Below, piece by piece: positions 17,813 through 31,015 of a stretch of 64,000 nt of DNA. The notes below the pieces were generated by a model, which was given only the letters and a program-made list of their open reading frames with translations, was not told the DNA's origin and ran no database searches. Where the stretch lies: positions 1-64,000 of the forward strand of contig NZ_JAUNTN010000015.1 in the NCBI RefSeq assembly GCF_030538695.1, in the 5' to 3' direction. Positions within the stretch are counted from its first letter, which is position 1. Each line of letters opens with the position of its first letter. The translations under genes were made by a program, and so were the position numbers. Source of the DNA: Paracoccus sp. (in: a-proteobacteria). GTDB taxonomy: Bacteria > Pseudomonadota > Alphaproteobacteria > Rhodobacterales > Rhodobacteraceae.

Positions 17813-18334
17813 TCAGGCGCTTTGCTCGTCGATCTGCGCCTGACCGCGCCCGGCAATGGCCTCGCGCAGCTTTTCCTCGTCGGCATTGGACAGCGAGGTC
17901 TGGATGATGCGGCCGTGGTAGCCTTGCTCGCGCAGCTTTTCCAGCACTTTATCGGCGGTCATCTCGCGCACCAGCACAAACACGGCCGAGCCGCCCGGCG
18001 TGACCTTTTGGCCAAGCTCGCGCATGAAATCGTCGTTGATGCCGAAATCCGACAGCCGCCCGGCCAGCGCCCCCGAGGCAGCGCCCACGGCGGCACCGAC
18101 CAGCGGGTTCAGAAAGATCAGCCCGACCAGCGTGCCCCAAAAGCCCCCACCAATCGCCCCGGCAGCGGTCAGGTTCATCGCCTGATGCAGTTGTATATCA
18201 TCGGCGGTCGGGCGGGTCACGACGACCGCATCCTCAAGCTGGATCAGGTATTCCTTTTGCAGCTTGACCAGTTCGGTGCGCAGGGCAAAGCCCGTCGCCT
18301 CATCGTCAAAGGCCATCACAAGCAGATCAGACAT
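17813..18334 (-). CDS. DUF1269 domain membrane protein
   Basis: 173 residues with the DUF1269 layout: MSDLLVMAFDDEATGFALR, a regulatory-looking ELVKLQKEYLIQLEDAVVVTR, then a Gly/Ala-rich hydrophobic hairpin at residues 57-90 (AAGAIGGGFWGTLVGLIFLN and VGAAVGAASGALAGRLSDFG) flanked by a soluble C-terminus with KVLEKLREQGYHGRI. No biochemical function is established; homologues are often stress-linked. Stands alone between mtgA and the MliC-like gene on the same strand. Confidence 0.85.
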   Translation of the reverse strand: MSDLLVMAFDDEATGFALRTELVKLQKEYLIQLEDAVVVTRPTADDIQLHQAMNLTAAGAIGGGFWGTLVGLIFLNPLVGAAVGAASGALAGRLSDFGINDDFMRELGQKVTPGGSAVFVLVREMTADKVLEKLREQGYHGRIIQTSLSNADEEKLREAIAGRGQAQIDEQSA

Positions 18335-18390
18335 CAGGGTTCTCCATGAGCTAGGTGGTTGTCAACGTGCATTGTCTTGTTTGGTTCCGC

Positions 18391-18720
18391 CTATTCTGCG
18401 GTGCAATTGGCGTAAACGACCTGTTCTTGCCCGTCAGTCGTGGCATGAACAGTCGCTTCCATGCCTTTGCTGTCCAGCTGATAGCTGTAGTCCGTGCTGA
18501 TCGCCTCATAACGCGCGCCGGAAGCCGAGGTGACAAGCCGCATCGGGATCATTTCACCCATGTCCTGAATGATGGCATAGGAATTGCCGGTCGCGGTATT
18601 CACATAGACCGCCCGCAGCACCTTGTTGTCGTCGCAGGAATAGTTCAGCGCGGCCAGTTCATCTGCGGCAAGGGCCGGGGTGGCCAGCAGGGCGGCGGTC
18701 AGGATCAGGGGGAAACGCAT
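18391..18720 (-). CDS. MliC-like lysozyme inhibitor, secreted
   Basis: 109 residues from ATG 18720. An obvious signal peptide (MRFPLILTAALLATPALAAD, cleavage after ALA) precedes a MliC/PliC-type fold: YSCDDNKVLRAVY near the N-terminus, then SASGARYEA and LDSKGMEATVHA, and a closing Cys in ANCTAE that could disulfide-bond to the first one. In this family the SGxx(Y) and KGxxA segments insert into the active site of c-type lysozymes. No lipobox, so it would be a soluble periplasmic inhibitor. Downstream of gltB, separated by a terminator. Confidence 0.72.
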   Translation of the reverse strand: MRFPLILTAALLATPALAADELAALNYSCDDNKVLRAVYVNTATGNSYAIIQDMGEMIPMRLVTSASGARYEAISTDYSYQLDSKGMEATVHATTDGQEQVVYANCTAE

Positions 18721-18794
18721 GGGAACCTCTTTGACGGGTGCAATCCCTTGGACAACGCTTTCCAGATGGCCCGGTTCCGCAGGCGGCGATGTGC

Positions 18795-18828
18795 AAACCG
18801 GGCGGCGCATCGCTGCACCGCCCGGTTT
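18795..18828 (-). terminator. Intrinsic terminator after gltB
   Basis: AAACCGGGCGG (18795-18805) and CCGCCCGGTTT (18818-18828) form a perfect 11-pair stem with a 12-base loop. It lies 33 bases beyond the gltB stop and ends in TTT on both strands. Confidence 0.75.
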
Positions 18829-18860
18829 ATGGTCAGGTCGCTGACCGCATTTAACGGGCC

Positions 18861-23414
<4,554 letters not shown>

Positions 23415-23416
23415 CG

Positions 23417-24127
23417 TCAGAGACCCTTTTCATAAATCAGCCCAAGGCCGTAAGTTTCAAAGCGCACCATCTGCATCCCGCAGTTATATTCGGGGGTGAT
23501 GCTGCCAAAGCCGCGGTCGCCGGGGAAATCGAACCGCGCCGGTGTGCCGTCAAAGGTTTCGACATTACCCTCGGCGTCGGTGATGGTTTCGGTTCCGGCG
23601 TAAAAGCGGCCATGTTCGCGGCTGATGAACTGTTCGCCTTCGCGGGTCATCAGCAGGTTGCCGTCCTGATCGCTGGTCGTCAGGTGAAATCGGGTGCGGT
23701 CCAGCACCACGCCGTCGATGGTGGCGGTTTCGCCGCTCAGCTCGTCATGGCCCACATGGTTCAGCAGCCCGCCACCCTCGATCCGGGTCCAGAAGTCGAA
23801 ATCGTCGCGCCCGGTTTGGGCCAGACGGCTGAACGAGGCGTCCACCGGGCCGCCCTCGACCAGCACTTCGCTGATGCCGCTGACCGGGGAATAGCTTTCC
23901 AGCCAGCGGGTTTCACGGTCAATGCGCGAGATATAGGTGGCACCGTCGGCGCCATAAATGACCGTGCGCATATCGCCGGGCTGGTCGTTTGCGCAGATCA
24001 GATGCTGTTCGACGGTGCAGCCGTGGTTTTGCACCGTGACCTGCAACGTGCAGCCCTCGGGTGGCGAGAAGGTCTGTGCCGTGGCTGGGGCCGCCAGCAG
24101 GGCGGCGATCAGGATGAAGGGGCGCAT
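23417..24127 (-). CDS. Unknown secreted protein between gltD and gltB
   Basis: 236 residues with a clean signal peptide (MRPFILIAALLAAPATAQT). The mature part is beta-rich, acidic and without any family I recognise. It has Cys at GCTLQVTVQNHGCTVEQHLIC and near the end (YNCGMQMVRFETYGLGLIYE), suggesting disulfides in the periplasm. The 3-base gap after gltD and 2-base gap before gltB make cotranscription near certain, yet GOGAT is cytoplasmic, so the link is unexplained. Confidence 0.82.
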   Translation of the reverse strand: MRPFILIAALLAAPATAQTFSPPEGCTLQVTVQNHGCTVEQHLICANDQPGDMRTVIYGADGATYISRIDRETRWLESYSPVSGISEVLVEGGPVDASFSRLAQTGRDDFDFWTRIEGGGLLNHVGHDELSGETATIDGVVLDRTRFHLTTSDQDGNLLMTREGEQFISREHGRFYAGTETITDAEGNVETFDGTPARFDFPGDRGFGSITPEYNCGMQMVRFETYGLGLIYEKGL

Positions 24128-24130
24128 CGC

Positions 24131-25621
24131 TTATTCCGCTGCAATCCGTTCGGCACCCGACAGCCATTGGTTGATCTGGTCAGCGGCCTCGCGCCCGTCG
24201 CGGATCGCCCACACCACAAGGCTGGCCCCGCGCACGATGTCGCCTACCGCGAAAACGCCGGGCAGGCTGGTCATATGGGTGCCGAAATCGGCCTTGATCG
24301 TCCCCCAGCGCGTGACTTCCAGCCCGTCCACGCCCCACAGTTTCGGCAGATCCTCGGGTTCAAAACCCAGCGCCTTGATGACCAGATCGGCGGGTTCGTC
24401 GTAATCCGCGCCCTCGATCAGCTCCGGCGACTGGCGGCCGGTGACATCGGGCTTGCCAAGGCGCATTTTCTGGACCCGGACCGAGGCAATCTGCGGCTGT
24501 TCGCCGCCCGCCACGTCGGCTTCCTGCGCCTGTGCAGCCTCGCCGGTGACATGGCCGCTAAAGGCCCCCGGCGCGGACAGCCACACGAAATCGACGCCTT
24601 CTTCCTCGGCGTTCTGCACTTCGCGCTGCGAGCCGGGCATGTTGGCGCGGTCGCGGCGATACAGGCATTTGACCGAGACCGCACCCTGACGGATGGCGGT
24701 GCGGACGCAATCCATCGCGGTGTCGCCGCCGCCGATCACCACCACGCGCTTGCCGGCGGCGTTCAGCTCTCCGTCCTCGAAATCGGGGATTTCGTCGCCA
24801 AGGTCCACGCGGTTGCTGGCGGTCAGATAATCCAGCGCCCGCACGACGCCTTGCGCCGCCGCATTGTCGATATCCAGATCGCGGGTCTTGTAAACGCCGG
24901 TTGCAATCAGCACCGCGTCATGCTTGCCGCGAATGGCGTCAAAGGAAATATCCTCGCCCACATTGGCGTTCAGGACGAATTCGACGCCGGAATCTTCCAG
25001 CAGGCGGTTGCGGCGCTCGACCACCTCTTTTTCCAGCTTGAAACCGGGGATGCCATAAATCATCAGCCCGCCCGCGCGGTCGTGGCGGTCGTAAACCGTG
25101 ACCTGAAAGCCCATGCGCCGTAGCCGGTCGGCAGCGGCCAGCCCGCCCGGACCTGCACCGATAATCCCGATGGATTCGCTGCGCTCCTCGGTGATGGTGG
25201 CGGGCTTGACCCAGCCGTTTTCCCATGCGGTATCGGTGATGTATTTCTCGATCGCGCCGATGGTGACGGTGCCATGGCCTGATTGTTCGATCACGCAATT
25301 GCCTTCGCACAGTCGGTCCTGCGGGCAGATGCGGCCGCAGATTTCGGGAAAGGTGTTGGTTTCCTGCGACCGGGCATAGGCCTCGGCCAGACGGCCTTCG
25401 GCGGTCAGGCGCAGCCAGTCTGGGATGTTGTTGTGCAGCGGGCAATGCGATTGGCAATAAGGCACGCCGCATTGGCTGCATCGGCTGGCCTGTTCGGCAG
25501 CCTTTTCGGCGGCGAATTCGCGGTAGATCTCATGGAAATCCTCGGTGCGGTCAGAGGCCGCGCGTTTTTCGGGCATCTGACGCCCGACCGAGACGAATTT
25601 CAGCATCTTTTGCGTGGCCAT
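24131..25621 (-). CDS. gltD: Glutamate synthase small subunit
   Basis: Beta subunit of GOGAT, taking electrons from NADPH through FAD and two [4Fe-4S] clusters to GltB. 496 residues from ATG 25621 (MATQKMLKFVSVGR). The N-terminal cluster cysteines are CSQCGVPYCQSHCPLHN and CGRICPQDRLCEGNC. The FAD site is GIIGAGPGGLAAADRL and the NADPH site VVVIGGGDTAMDCVR. FAVGDIVRGASLVVWAIRDG closes the FAD domain. First in a gltD-unknown-gltB order. A 12-bp dyad lies between it and uppP. Confidence 0.97.
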   Translation of the reverse strand: MATQKMLKFVSVGRQMPEKRAASDRTEDFHEIYREFAAEKAAEQASRCSQCGVPYCQSHCPLHNNIPDWLRLTAEGRLAEAYARSQETNTFPEICGRICPQDRLCEGNCVIEQSGHGTVTIGAIEKYITDTAWENGWVKPATITEERSESIGIIGAGPGGLAAADRLRRMGFQVTVYDRHDRAGGLMIYGIPGFKLEKEVVERRNRLLEDSGVEFVLNANVGEDISFDAIRGKHDAVLIATGVYKTRDLDIDNAAAQGVVRALDYLTASNRVDLGDEIPDFEDGELNAAGKRVVVIGGGDTAMDCVRTAIRQGAVSVKCLYRRDRANMPGSQREVQNAEEEGVDFVWLSAPGAFSGHVTGEAAQAQEADVAGGEQPQIASVRVQKMRLGKPDVTGRQSPELIEGADYDEPADLVIKALGFEPEDLPKLWGVDGLEVTRWGTIKADFGTHMTSLPGVFAVGDIVRGASLVVWAIRDGREAADQINQWLSGAERIAAE

Positions 25622-25687
25622 GGCTGCGCATCCTTGTTTCTGGTCAAGGCTGCGATAGCGCAAGGGAAAAGCGATAAAAAGGCAGCT

Positions 25688-25762
25688 ATGCTGACCTAAA
25701 TGCAAGATTTGTGCGCGCGGCGCTGAAAAAACGATCTTTCGGCGCGCAAATTAGGTCAGCAT
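25688..25762. promoter_or_regulatory. Nested inverted repeat ahead of gltD
   Basis: ATGCTGACCTAA (25688-25699) is matched by its exact inverse TTAGGTCAGCAT (25751-25762). Inside it TTTGTGCGCGC and GCGCGCAAA form an imperfect second pair of arms, and GCGCTGAAA/TTTCGGCGC a third. The element fills the space between the uppP stop and the gltD leader, 66 bases from the gltD start. It could be an operator for the glutamate synthase genes, the uppP terminator, or a small mobile relic. Confidence 0.55.
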
Positions 25763-25765
25763 TAC

Positions 25766-26569
25766 TTACGCACCCACCCAAAGCGCCAGTAACGCCACGC
25801 TGCCGACAATGATTCGCCACCATGCGAACAGCGCATAGCCGTGATGCGAGACGTAGCCCAGCAGCCAGCGCACCACCACGACCGCCGCCAGAAAGGCGCA
25901 GACAAAGCCGATGATGACATTGCCAAGTGCCGCCCCGGTCAGCATGTCCTGATTCTTGTAAAGATCATAGGCAAAGGCCCCGGCCATGGTCGGCATGGAC
26001 AGGAAAAAGCTGAACTCTGCCGCGGCGCGTTTGCTGGCCCCCATCAGCAGCGCGCCGACGATGGTTGAACCCGACCGCGATACGCCGGGGATCATGGCAA
26101 GGCACTGGATCACGCCCACGGCAAAGGCGACGGGCAGGGGAAAGTCCTCGGCCTCGTGATAGCGTGGGTTTTGCGCCATGCGGTCCACGAACAGCAGGAT
26201 CACACCGCCAGCAATCAGCATGACAGCAATCAGCATCGGGGTTTCGAACAGCACGTCCTTGATGAACCCATGCGCCAGAACGCCGATCACCACGGCCGGC
26301 AGGAACGCCAGCAGGATCGCCAGAATAAAGCGCCGGTTACGGGCGTCATGCGGCGCGGTGCTGAAAATCTGCCACAGCCGCCCGGCATAGACACCCAAAA
26401 TCGCCAGAATTGCGCCAAGCTGAATCAGCACCTCGAACGCGCGACCGGGCGAATCAAAGCCAAGGAAATGCCCGGCCAGCAGGATATGCCCTGTTGACGA
26501 AACCGGGATGAACTCGGTCAGCCCCTCAAGCAGCCCGAGGATCGCGGCGACAATCGTGCTGTGTTCCAT
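25766..26569 (-). CDS. uppP: Undecaprenyl-diphosphatase UppP (BacA)
   Basis: Integral membrane phosphatase recycling undecaprenyl diphosphate to the monophosphate carrier used for peptidoglycan and surface glycans. 267 residues with about eight hydrophobic segments. Catalytic motifs: [18 protein letters not shown] (Glu-rich region, residues 16-33) and [11 protein letters not shown] (Arg/Ser motif). Its ATG overlaps the stop of the upstream NDUFA9-like gene (TAATG), so the two are coupled. Confidence 0.96.
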   Translation of the reverse strand: MEHSTIVAAILGLLEGLTEFIPVSSTGHILLAGHFLGFDSPGRAFEVLIQLGAILAILGVYAGRLWQIFSTAPHDARNRRFILAILLAFLPAVVIGVLAHGFIKDVLFETPMLIAVMLIAGGVILLFVDRMAQNPRYHEAEDFPLPVAFAVGVIQCLAMIPGVSRSGSTIVGALLMGASKRAAAEFSFFLSMPTMAGAFAYDLYKNQDMLTGAALGNVIIGFVCAFLAAVVVVRWLLGYVSHHGYALFAWWRIIVGSVALLALWVGA

Positions 26570-27561
26570 TATTGCGGGTGCCGCAGGTTCTTGGCCGAAG
26601 CCTTGATCGTCTCATATTGGCCGGAAGGACGGAAGCGCCACAGGTATTCCGGGAGGATCAGCGCGGTAGAGCTGGGGGTGATGTCCAGATCGGCAAAGGT
26701 TTTCACGCCTGAATCAGCCACCACATTGTCCGTGCGCAGGCTGCGCACCTGATCCACGGTCAGCATCCGGTTCGTCACCAGCCCGCCGGTCAGGAATTGT
26801 ACGGCGTCAAAGCCGAAGCCCACGAATTCGCCCATGGCAAAGGGCAGGTTGATGACCAGACGGCGGCGGTCCACGGTTTTCAGCACCTGGCCCACGACGT
26901 CGCGCAGGGTCAGCACATCGGGGCCGCCAAGCTCATAAATACCAGCCGCGGCCTGCCCTTCGGCGGCCTTGGCGGCGGCCTGCGCCACATCCTCGACCCA
27001 GACGGGTTGCAGGCGGGTCTTGCCGCCGGTGATCGCCATGACCGGACCCAAGCGGCTGAGTGCGGCAAACTTGTTCAGGAAACTGTCGCCCTGACCGAAC
27101 ATCACCGAAGGTCGCAAAATCACCGCGTCGGGGCGGTGTTTCAGGACCTCGGCCTCGCCCTCGGCCTTGGTACGGGCATAGTTGCTGATGGATTCGGCAT
27201 CGGCGCCAATGGCCGAGACATGCACCATCTGCGCCACGCCGGTTTCTGCGGCAATCCGCGCCACACGGCCTGCGCCCTGAACATGCGCGCCGTCAAATGT
27301 GTTCTTGCCCTCGCGCACCAGCAGGCCCACGCAGTTAATGACCGCATCGGCCCCGGCCATGGCGGCGCGCACCGACAGATCGTCGCGGATATTGCACAGC
27401 ACCGGCACCACCTGACCAACCGCGCCTGCGGTTTTCAGAAACAGCGCCTCATCGGGGCGGCGCACGGCGACACGGACCCGCCAGCCGTTTGCGGCCATGA
27501 TCCGGGTGATCTGCCGGCCAAGAAAACCAGAACCGCCATAGATGGTGACAAGTTTCGACAT
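26569..27561 (-). CDS. NAD(P)-binding NDUFA9-like protein (extended/atypical SDR)
   Basis: 330 residues from ATG 27561 ([17 protein letters not shown]). Rossmann dinucleotide site GGSGFLG at residues 9-15, then [43 protein letters not shown] (Y-x3-K) and [16 protein letters not shown]. This pattern matches the atypical SDR group that includes the NDUFA9 accessory subunit of complex I, known in Paracoccus and other alphaproteobacteria. Whether it binds complex I cannot be read from the sequence. Cotranscribed with uppP by stop/start overlap. Confidence 0.87.
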   Translation of the reverse strand: MSKLVTIYGGSGFLGRQITRIMAANGWRVRVAVRRPDEALFLKTAGAVGQVVPVLCNIRDDLSVRAAMAGADAVINCVGLLVREGKNTFDGAHVQGAGRVARIAAETGVAQMVHVSAIGADAESISNYARTKAEGEAEVLKHRPDAVILRPSVMFGQGDSFLNKFAALSRLGPVMAITGGKTRLQPVWVEDVAQAAAKAAEGQAAAGIYELGGPDVLTLRDVVGQVLKTVDRRRLVINLPFAMGEFVGFGFDAVQFLTGGLVTNRMLTVDQVRSLRTDNVVADSGVKTFADLDITPSSTALILPEYLWRFRPSGQYETIKASAKNLRHPQ

Positions 27562-27712
27562 CGCGTTTTCTCCGCAAATCCAAGCCATCAGCGGCCCCGC
27601 CGCCTTGTTCTTTCGCGTGATAGCGCGGCGGGCCTTCGCGGGCAAGCATCAGGGCTGAAACCGGGCATGACAAACTGTTTCGCATTTTATGAAAGTTTTT
27701 TCGAAAAACCTG

Positions 27713-27741
27713 TTGACGGCCCCCGATAACACCTTTAGAAG
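27713..27741 (+). promoter_or_regulatory. Sigma-70-type promoter of tRNA-Leu
   Basis: TTGACG (27713-27718), a 17-base spacer and TAGAAG (27736-27741). Predicted start near 27748, about 11 bases ahead of the mature tRNA 5' end. Confidence 0.55.
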
Positions 27742-27758
27742 CCCCCCTCACGCGACCG

Positions 27759-27843
27759 GCCCAGGTGGCGGAATTGGTAGACGCGCACGGTTCAGGTCCG
27801 TGTGCCGCAAGGCGTGGAAGTTCGAGTCTTCTCCTGGGCACCA
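27759..27843 (+). tRNA. tRNA-Leu(CAG)
   Basis: 85 bases with the CCA encoded at 27841-27843. The acceptor stem GCCCAGG pairs with CCTGGGC. The D arm has GAATTGGTAGAC. Anticodon stem CACGG/CCGTG encloses loop TTCAGGT with anticodon CAG at 27793-27795. A class-II long variable arm (TGCCGCAAGGCGT) and T arm with TTCGAGTC follow. It decodes CUG, the dominant leucine codon here. Flanked by a promoter and a strong terminator, so it is a single-gene unit. Confidence 0.97.
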
Positions 27844-27852
27844 ACGCTTCAA

Positions 27853-27888
27853 GAAGCCGCTGCAACCGCAGCGGCTTCGTTGCTTTCC
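27853..27888 (+). terminator. Intrinsic terminator of tRNA-Leu
   Basis: GAAGCCGCTGC (27853-27863), loop AACC, GCAGCGGCTTC (27868-27878): a perfect 11-pair stem followed by GTTGCTTTCC, 9 bases after the tRNA CCA. Confidence 0.85.
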
Positions 27889-28038
27889 GGGCTTTGTTTT
27901 CTGATTTTTCAGTAAGTTACCCCGCAGGTTTCCGTTTGGTGGCGGGTTCTTGCCGCTTGTCTTGCGCGGTCATGGAACTGTCATATGCCGCGCCTAGCCT
28001 TTGCCTGTATCCGTTTGGGTAGGGATGGAGAGGCTGCT

Positions 28039-29148
28039 ATGAAGGCTTTGGCTGTCGGGGCGTTGCGCCATGATATTGCGGTTGTTCGGCCGCAGGCGGG
28101 TGGGCTGGCGATGGGGGCGAGGGCACTTGCCGCATTGCCGCAAAAGCCAACCCCGGCACCGGATGCGTCAGAGCGCCAGCCGTATAACGGCGGGATCATC
28201 GGCGGCCTGCCGCGCGAAGAACCGCTCAGCACCCCGCGCGAGCAAGAGCTGGACACGCAGATTCGCACCAATCTTGCCGACAAGCCCGATGCGTTGGCCG
28301 CCTATGAAGATCTGCTGGAGACAGATGCTTTTACGCGCACCAGCGTTGGCCATGGTGCTGCCGATTCGCGTGTTGCCTTGCTGGAGCAGGTGCAGAACTA
28401 TCCCGAAGCGGATGTTATCCGTGATCTTGGCCGCCTTGGTGAACGCGAATGGTTCCGCGAGCAATCCTTTGAGGACAAACAGCGTTCGGCCAAGATGGTG
28501 GCCTTTAACGTCAGTGACACGACCCCCGGTGACAATCAGACCCGGCGCAACACGATTGATCGTATCCTGTCGAGTGATGATGTCGATGTCGGCTGGACCA
28601 GTATCGACGCGCCGAAAGGGTCGGTGACATACGGTCAGGCGGGTGAAAAGGGGCTGCTGTGGTGGCGAAAGCCCTATATCGAGCTGAACAGCGATCTTGT
28701 GCCTGCCGGACCGGATAAGATCGATCCTTCGGATGGTGATGCTGTTCATGTCGTGTCAAACACGCTTGCGCATGAGATCAACCATACCATCACCCCCGGC
28801 GGGAACGAACAGTCCTATGGCTATTTCATGGACGAATACCGGGCTTGGTATGTGGGTTATCAGGCGGAAAACGGCCATCCGCCAAGCGCCCGTGATGCCT
28901 ATGACCGGGCCAGCTATCTGACCGCCAGCGAAACCGGCAGCTATGGGAATATTGGCAAGGCGTTTCGGGATGAGGGCAGCGAGGATCAAAAGCAGATCGT
29001 TGCGTTTATGGCGCAACTGATGGGGCTGGACCCGGCGACGGCAAGTTTTGAGGATGTGAACGACTTTCACAACTTCAACAATCGTGGCCCGGCACCTGCG
29101 CCAGTTCCGGCCTTTTCGGATGATCCGAATAATCTCGACAATGGCTGA
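28039..29148 (+). CDS. Putative zinc metallopeptidase (HEINH motif), family unknown
   Basis: 369 residues from ATG 28039, with GGAGAGG about 7 bases upstream. I do not recognise the family. Residues 245-249 read HEINH within VVSNTLAHEINHTITPGG, a zincin HExxH signature, and E266 in FMDEYRAWYVGY is 17 residues on and could be the third (gluzincin-type) ligand. A Pro-rich N-terminus (residues 30-70) lacks a classical signal peptide. It carries a YNGGIIGGLPREEPLSTPRE stretch that could be a trafficking or linker segment. Followed 9 bases later by a signal-peptide protein. A secreted effector or a housekeeping protease are both possible; the catalytic assignment rests only on the motif. Confidence 0.65.
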   Translation: MKALAVGALRHDIAVVRPQAGGLAMGARALAALPQKPTPAPDASERQPYNGGIIGGLPREEPLSTPREQELDTQIRTNLADKPDALAAYEDLLETDAFTRTSVGHGAADSRVALLEQVQNYPEADVIRDLGRLGEREWFREQSFEDKQRSAKMVAFNVSDTTPGDNQTRRNTIDRILSSDDVDVGWTSIDAPKGSVTYGQAGEKGLLWWRKPYIELNSDLVPAGPDKIDPSDGDAVHVVSNTLAHEINHTITPGGNEQSYGYFMDEYRAWYVGYQAENGHPPSARDAYDRASYLTASETGSYGNIGKAFRDEGSEDQKQIVAFMAQLMGLDPATASFEDVNDFHNFNNRGPAPAPVPAFSDDPNNLDNG

Positions 29149-29157
29149 CAGGGTGCA

Positions 29158-29733
29158 ATGATGCGGGCTGGATTGATAGGGCTGGTGATGGGTGTGACGA
29201 TGAATGGTGCGATACAGGCCGAAACCCCGGATCAGGCGGCGCAGGCCCAGATTGCGGCGCTGACAGGTGTCCCGGCGCAGGCATTGCAACTGTCGCCGGT
29301 GCAGATTCCGGGGTTGGCCTGCGGGCTGGTCGATGCGCTGGACATGCGGGTGAAAGGCCCCACGGCCGCGCAGCTTGTCGTGCAATTGCCCGAGGGTTGG
29401 GCGCTGGTTGATTCCGGCGATATGGGGCTGCGGGTGCTGGATGCCTGCGCGCATGAGGACAGCGACCCTCGTGCTTTGGCCGGATTGTTGGCGATGCTGC
29501 ATCAGCCGCGGCTTGATGCCTTGTCTGAGGTGCGGCTGGCGCTGGTCGATACGCTGCTGCGCAAGGCCGGGGTTGCGTTTCAGCCGCCGGAAAGCCGCCG
29601 TGAGGGCGCGGCGCAGCATGTCAGCTTTATGGCGCTTGGCCCGGATGGTCAGTCCTTGCTGCGGGTCGATGCAAGGTGGCAGCGCGGCAACAGCCTGACA
29701 ATCACGCCCGAGGTGCTTGCGACGGTTCGTTAA
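29158..29733 (+). CDS. Unknown secreted protein paired with the metallopeptidase
   Basis: 191 residues. N-terminal signal peptide (MMRAGLIGLVMGVTMNGAIQAET). The mature part has two Cys (GLACGLVDAL and LDACAHEDSD) that could pair in the periplasm, and no recognised domain. Begins 9 bases after the HEINH-protein gene and ends at a shared bidirectional terminator, so the two form a two-gene unit. An inhibitor or chaperone for the neighbouring metallopeptidase is one guess; an unrelated periplasmic protein is equally possible. Confidence 0.7.
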   Translation: MMRAGLIGLVMGVTMNGAIQAETPDQAAQAQIAALTGVPAQALQLSPVQIPGLACGLVDALDMRVKGPTAAQLVVQLPEGWALVDSGDMGLRVLDACAHEDSDPRALAGLLAMLHQPRLDALSEVRLALVDTLLRKAGVAFQPPESRREGAAQHVSFMALGPDGQSLLRVDARWQRGNSLTITPEVLATVR

Positions 29734-29753
29734 GCCGCGCCTATGGCCGTGAA

Positions 29754-29778
29754 AAACCCCGGCGCAAGGCCGGGGTTT
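29754..29778. terminator. Bidirectional intrinsic terminator
   Basis: AAACCCCGGC (29754-29763), loop GCAAG, GCCGGGGTTT (29769-29778): a perfect 10-pair stem with A tract before and T tract after, between convergent genes. Confidence 0.88.
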
Positions 29779-29796
29779 GTCGTTTCGAAGCGGCGC

Positions 29797-30243
29797 TTAA
29801 CGGCGTGCGGCAGGCATTTCCGTGCGCTGGATCAGGAAGGACTGACCGGCGGGGCCGGACATCACGACGCTGTGCTGCGTCTGTGCGACCATGCCCATGG
29901 AATATTTCATCAGGTTCAGGCCGTTGGTTTCCTGCTTGCCCGCAGTACCACCGCAGCTTTGTACGATGCCCGAGGGCGAACCGATGGTGATGACGTTGCC
30001 ATCCATCGAGAAGGGTGCGGTAAAGGTGTTGCAGCCCAGGTTGGCCTCCATCACCAGCCCGTTGAAGCGCATATAGGTGGACATCGGGTTTTCGGTCTTG
30101 ATGCCGCCGATGCTTTCGATCCGCCACAGGCCTTCCAGCCCGGCGGGGGTTTCATCGGCAACGCGCTGTGCGGGCGTCGGGCCGCAGGCCGCAAGGGCGG
30201 CAAGGGTCAGCGCGGCGGGGATCATCGTCAGGCGATTGAACAT
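29797..30243 (-). CDS. META domain lipoprotein (HslJ-like)
   Basis: 148 residues. Lipoprotein signal with lipobox LAAC at Cys20 (LAALAAC), so membrane-anchored in the envelope. The META/HslJ pattern is seen in EGLWRIESIGG, MRFNGLVMEANLGCNTFTAPF, GNVITIG and SCGGTAGKQETNGLNLMKY. The GCNTF segment is the family hallmark. HslJ-type proteins are heat-inducible and linked to novobiocin resistance in E. coli; no precise function here. Convergent with the preceding pair and divergent from the RNase D-like gene. Confidence 0.85.
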   Translation of the reverse strand: MFNRLTMIPAALTLAALAACGPTPAQRVADETPAGLEGLWRIESIGGIKTENPMSTYMRFNGLVMEANLGCNTFTAPFSMDGNVITIGSPSGIVQSCGGTAGKQETNGLNLMKYSMGMVAQTQHSVVMSGPAGQSFLIQRTEMPAARR

Positions 30244-30391
30244 GGTGATTCCTTAGAAATGTGGCAGCATTTTGATGGGCAACGAAAATACTGCCGGATT
30301 CGTTCCCGTGAAGTGCAATCCTGCGTGATGGGCTGGAAAATACCGTGATGGTGATTTATTCGCCGCATAAACGCAGATTTCGGGGCCATCC

Positions 30392-31006
30392 ATGACGATT
30401 CACCTTTATCAGAACGATTTGCCAGACGGGCTGGACCTTGGGTCCGTCGTGGCGATTGATACCGAGACGATGGGCCTTGACCCGCGCCGCGACCGTTTGT
30501 GCCTTGTGCAACTGTCGGGGGGCGACGGCGAGGCGCATTTGGTGCAGATCGCCCGTGGTCAGACCCATGCGCCCAATCTGGTGCGGCTGCTGACTGATCC
30601 GAATGTGGTCAAGCTGTTCCATTTCGCCCGGTTCGATATTGCCGCGCTGGAAAGTGCCTTTGGCGCGGTGACGGCCCCGGTCTGGTGCACCAAGATCGCG
30701 TCCAAGATGGTGCGCACCTTTACCGACCGGCACGGGCTGAAATACCTGTTGTCGGAACTGGTCGGGGTGGATATTTCCAAGCAGCAGCAGACAAGCGACT
30801 GGGGTGCCGAGGATCTGACCGATGCGCAGCTTGAATATGCGGCCAGCGATGTTCTGTATCTGCATAAGCTGAAAGACGTGCTGGAGGCCCGGCTGGAACG
30901 TGAGGGCCGCGCCGGTCTGGCGAAGGCCTGTTTTGATTTTCTGCCCGCCCGTGCGCATCTGGATTTGATGGGCTGGGGGGATGAAACCGACATCTTTCGT
31001 CACTAG
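30392..31006 (+). CDS. rnd: RNase D-like 3'-5' exonuclease (catalytic domain only)
   Basis: 204 residues of a DEDDy exonuclease. Exo I: VAIDTETMGLDPRRD (Asp and Glu metal ligands); Exo II: VVKLFHFARFDIAAL; Exo III: LEYAASDVLYLHKL (Tyr and Asp). It lacks the C-terminal HRDC domains of E. coli RNase D (375 residues), as is usual for the short alphaproteobacterial form, so tRNA 3'-end trimming is a family-based guess. Leads the kdsD-lptCAB genes with a 9-base gap. Confidence 0.88.
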   Translation: MTIHLYQNDLPDGLDLGSVVAIDTETMGLDPRRDRLCLVQLSGGDGEAHLVQIARGQTHAPNLVRLLTDPNVVKLFHFARFDIAALESAFGAVTAPVWCTKIASKMVRTFTDRHGLKYLLSELVGVDISKQQQTSDWGAEDLTDAQLEYAASDVLYLHKLKDVLEARLEREGRAGLAKACFDFLPARAHLDLMGWGDETDIFRH

Positions 31007-31015
31007 GTTCTGACC

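Noticed and set aside
27889..28038. Start of the metallopeptidase gene at 27985
   Set aside because: The frame is open from 27985, but the GGAGAGG site and better spacing favour ATG 28039.
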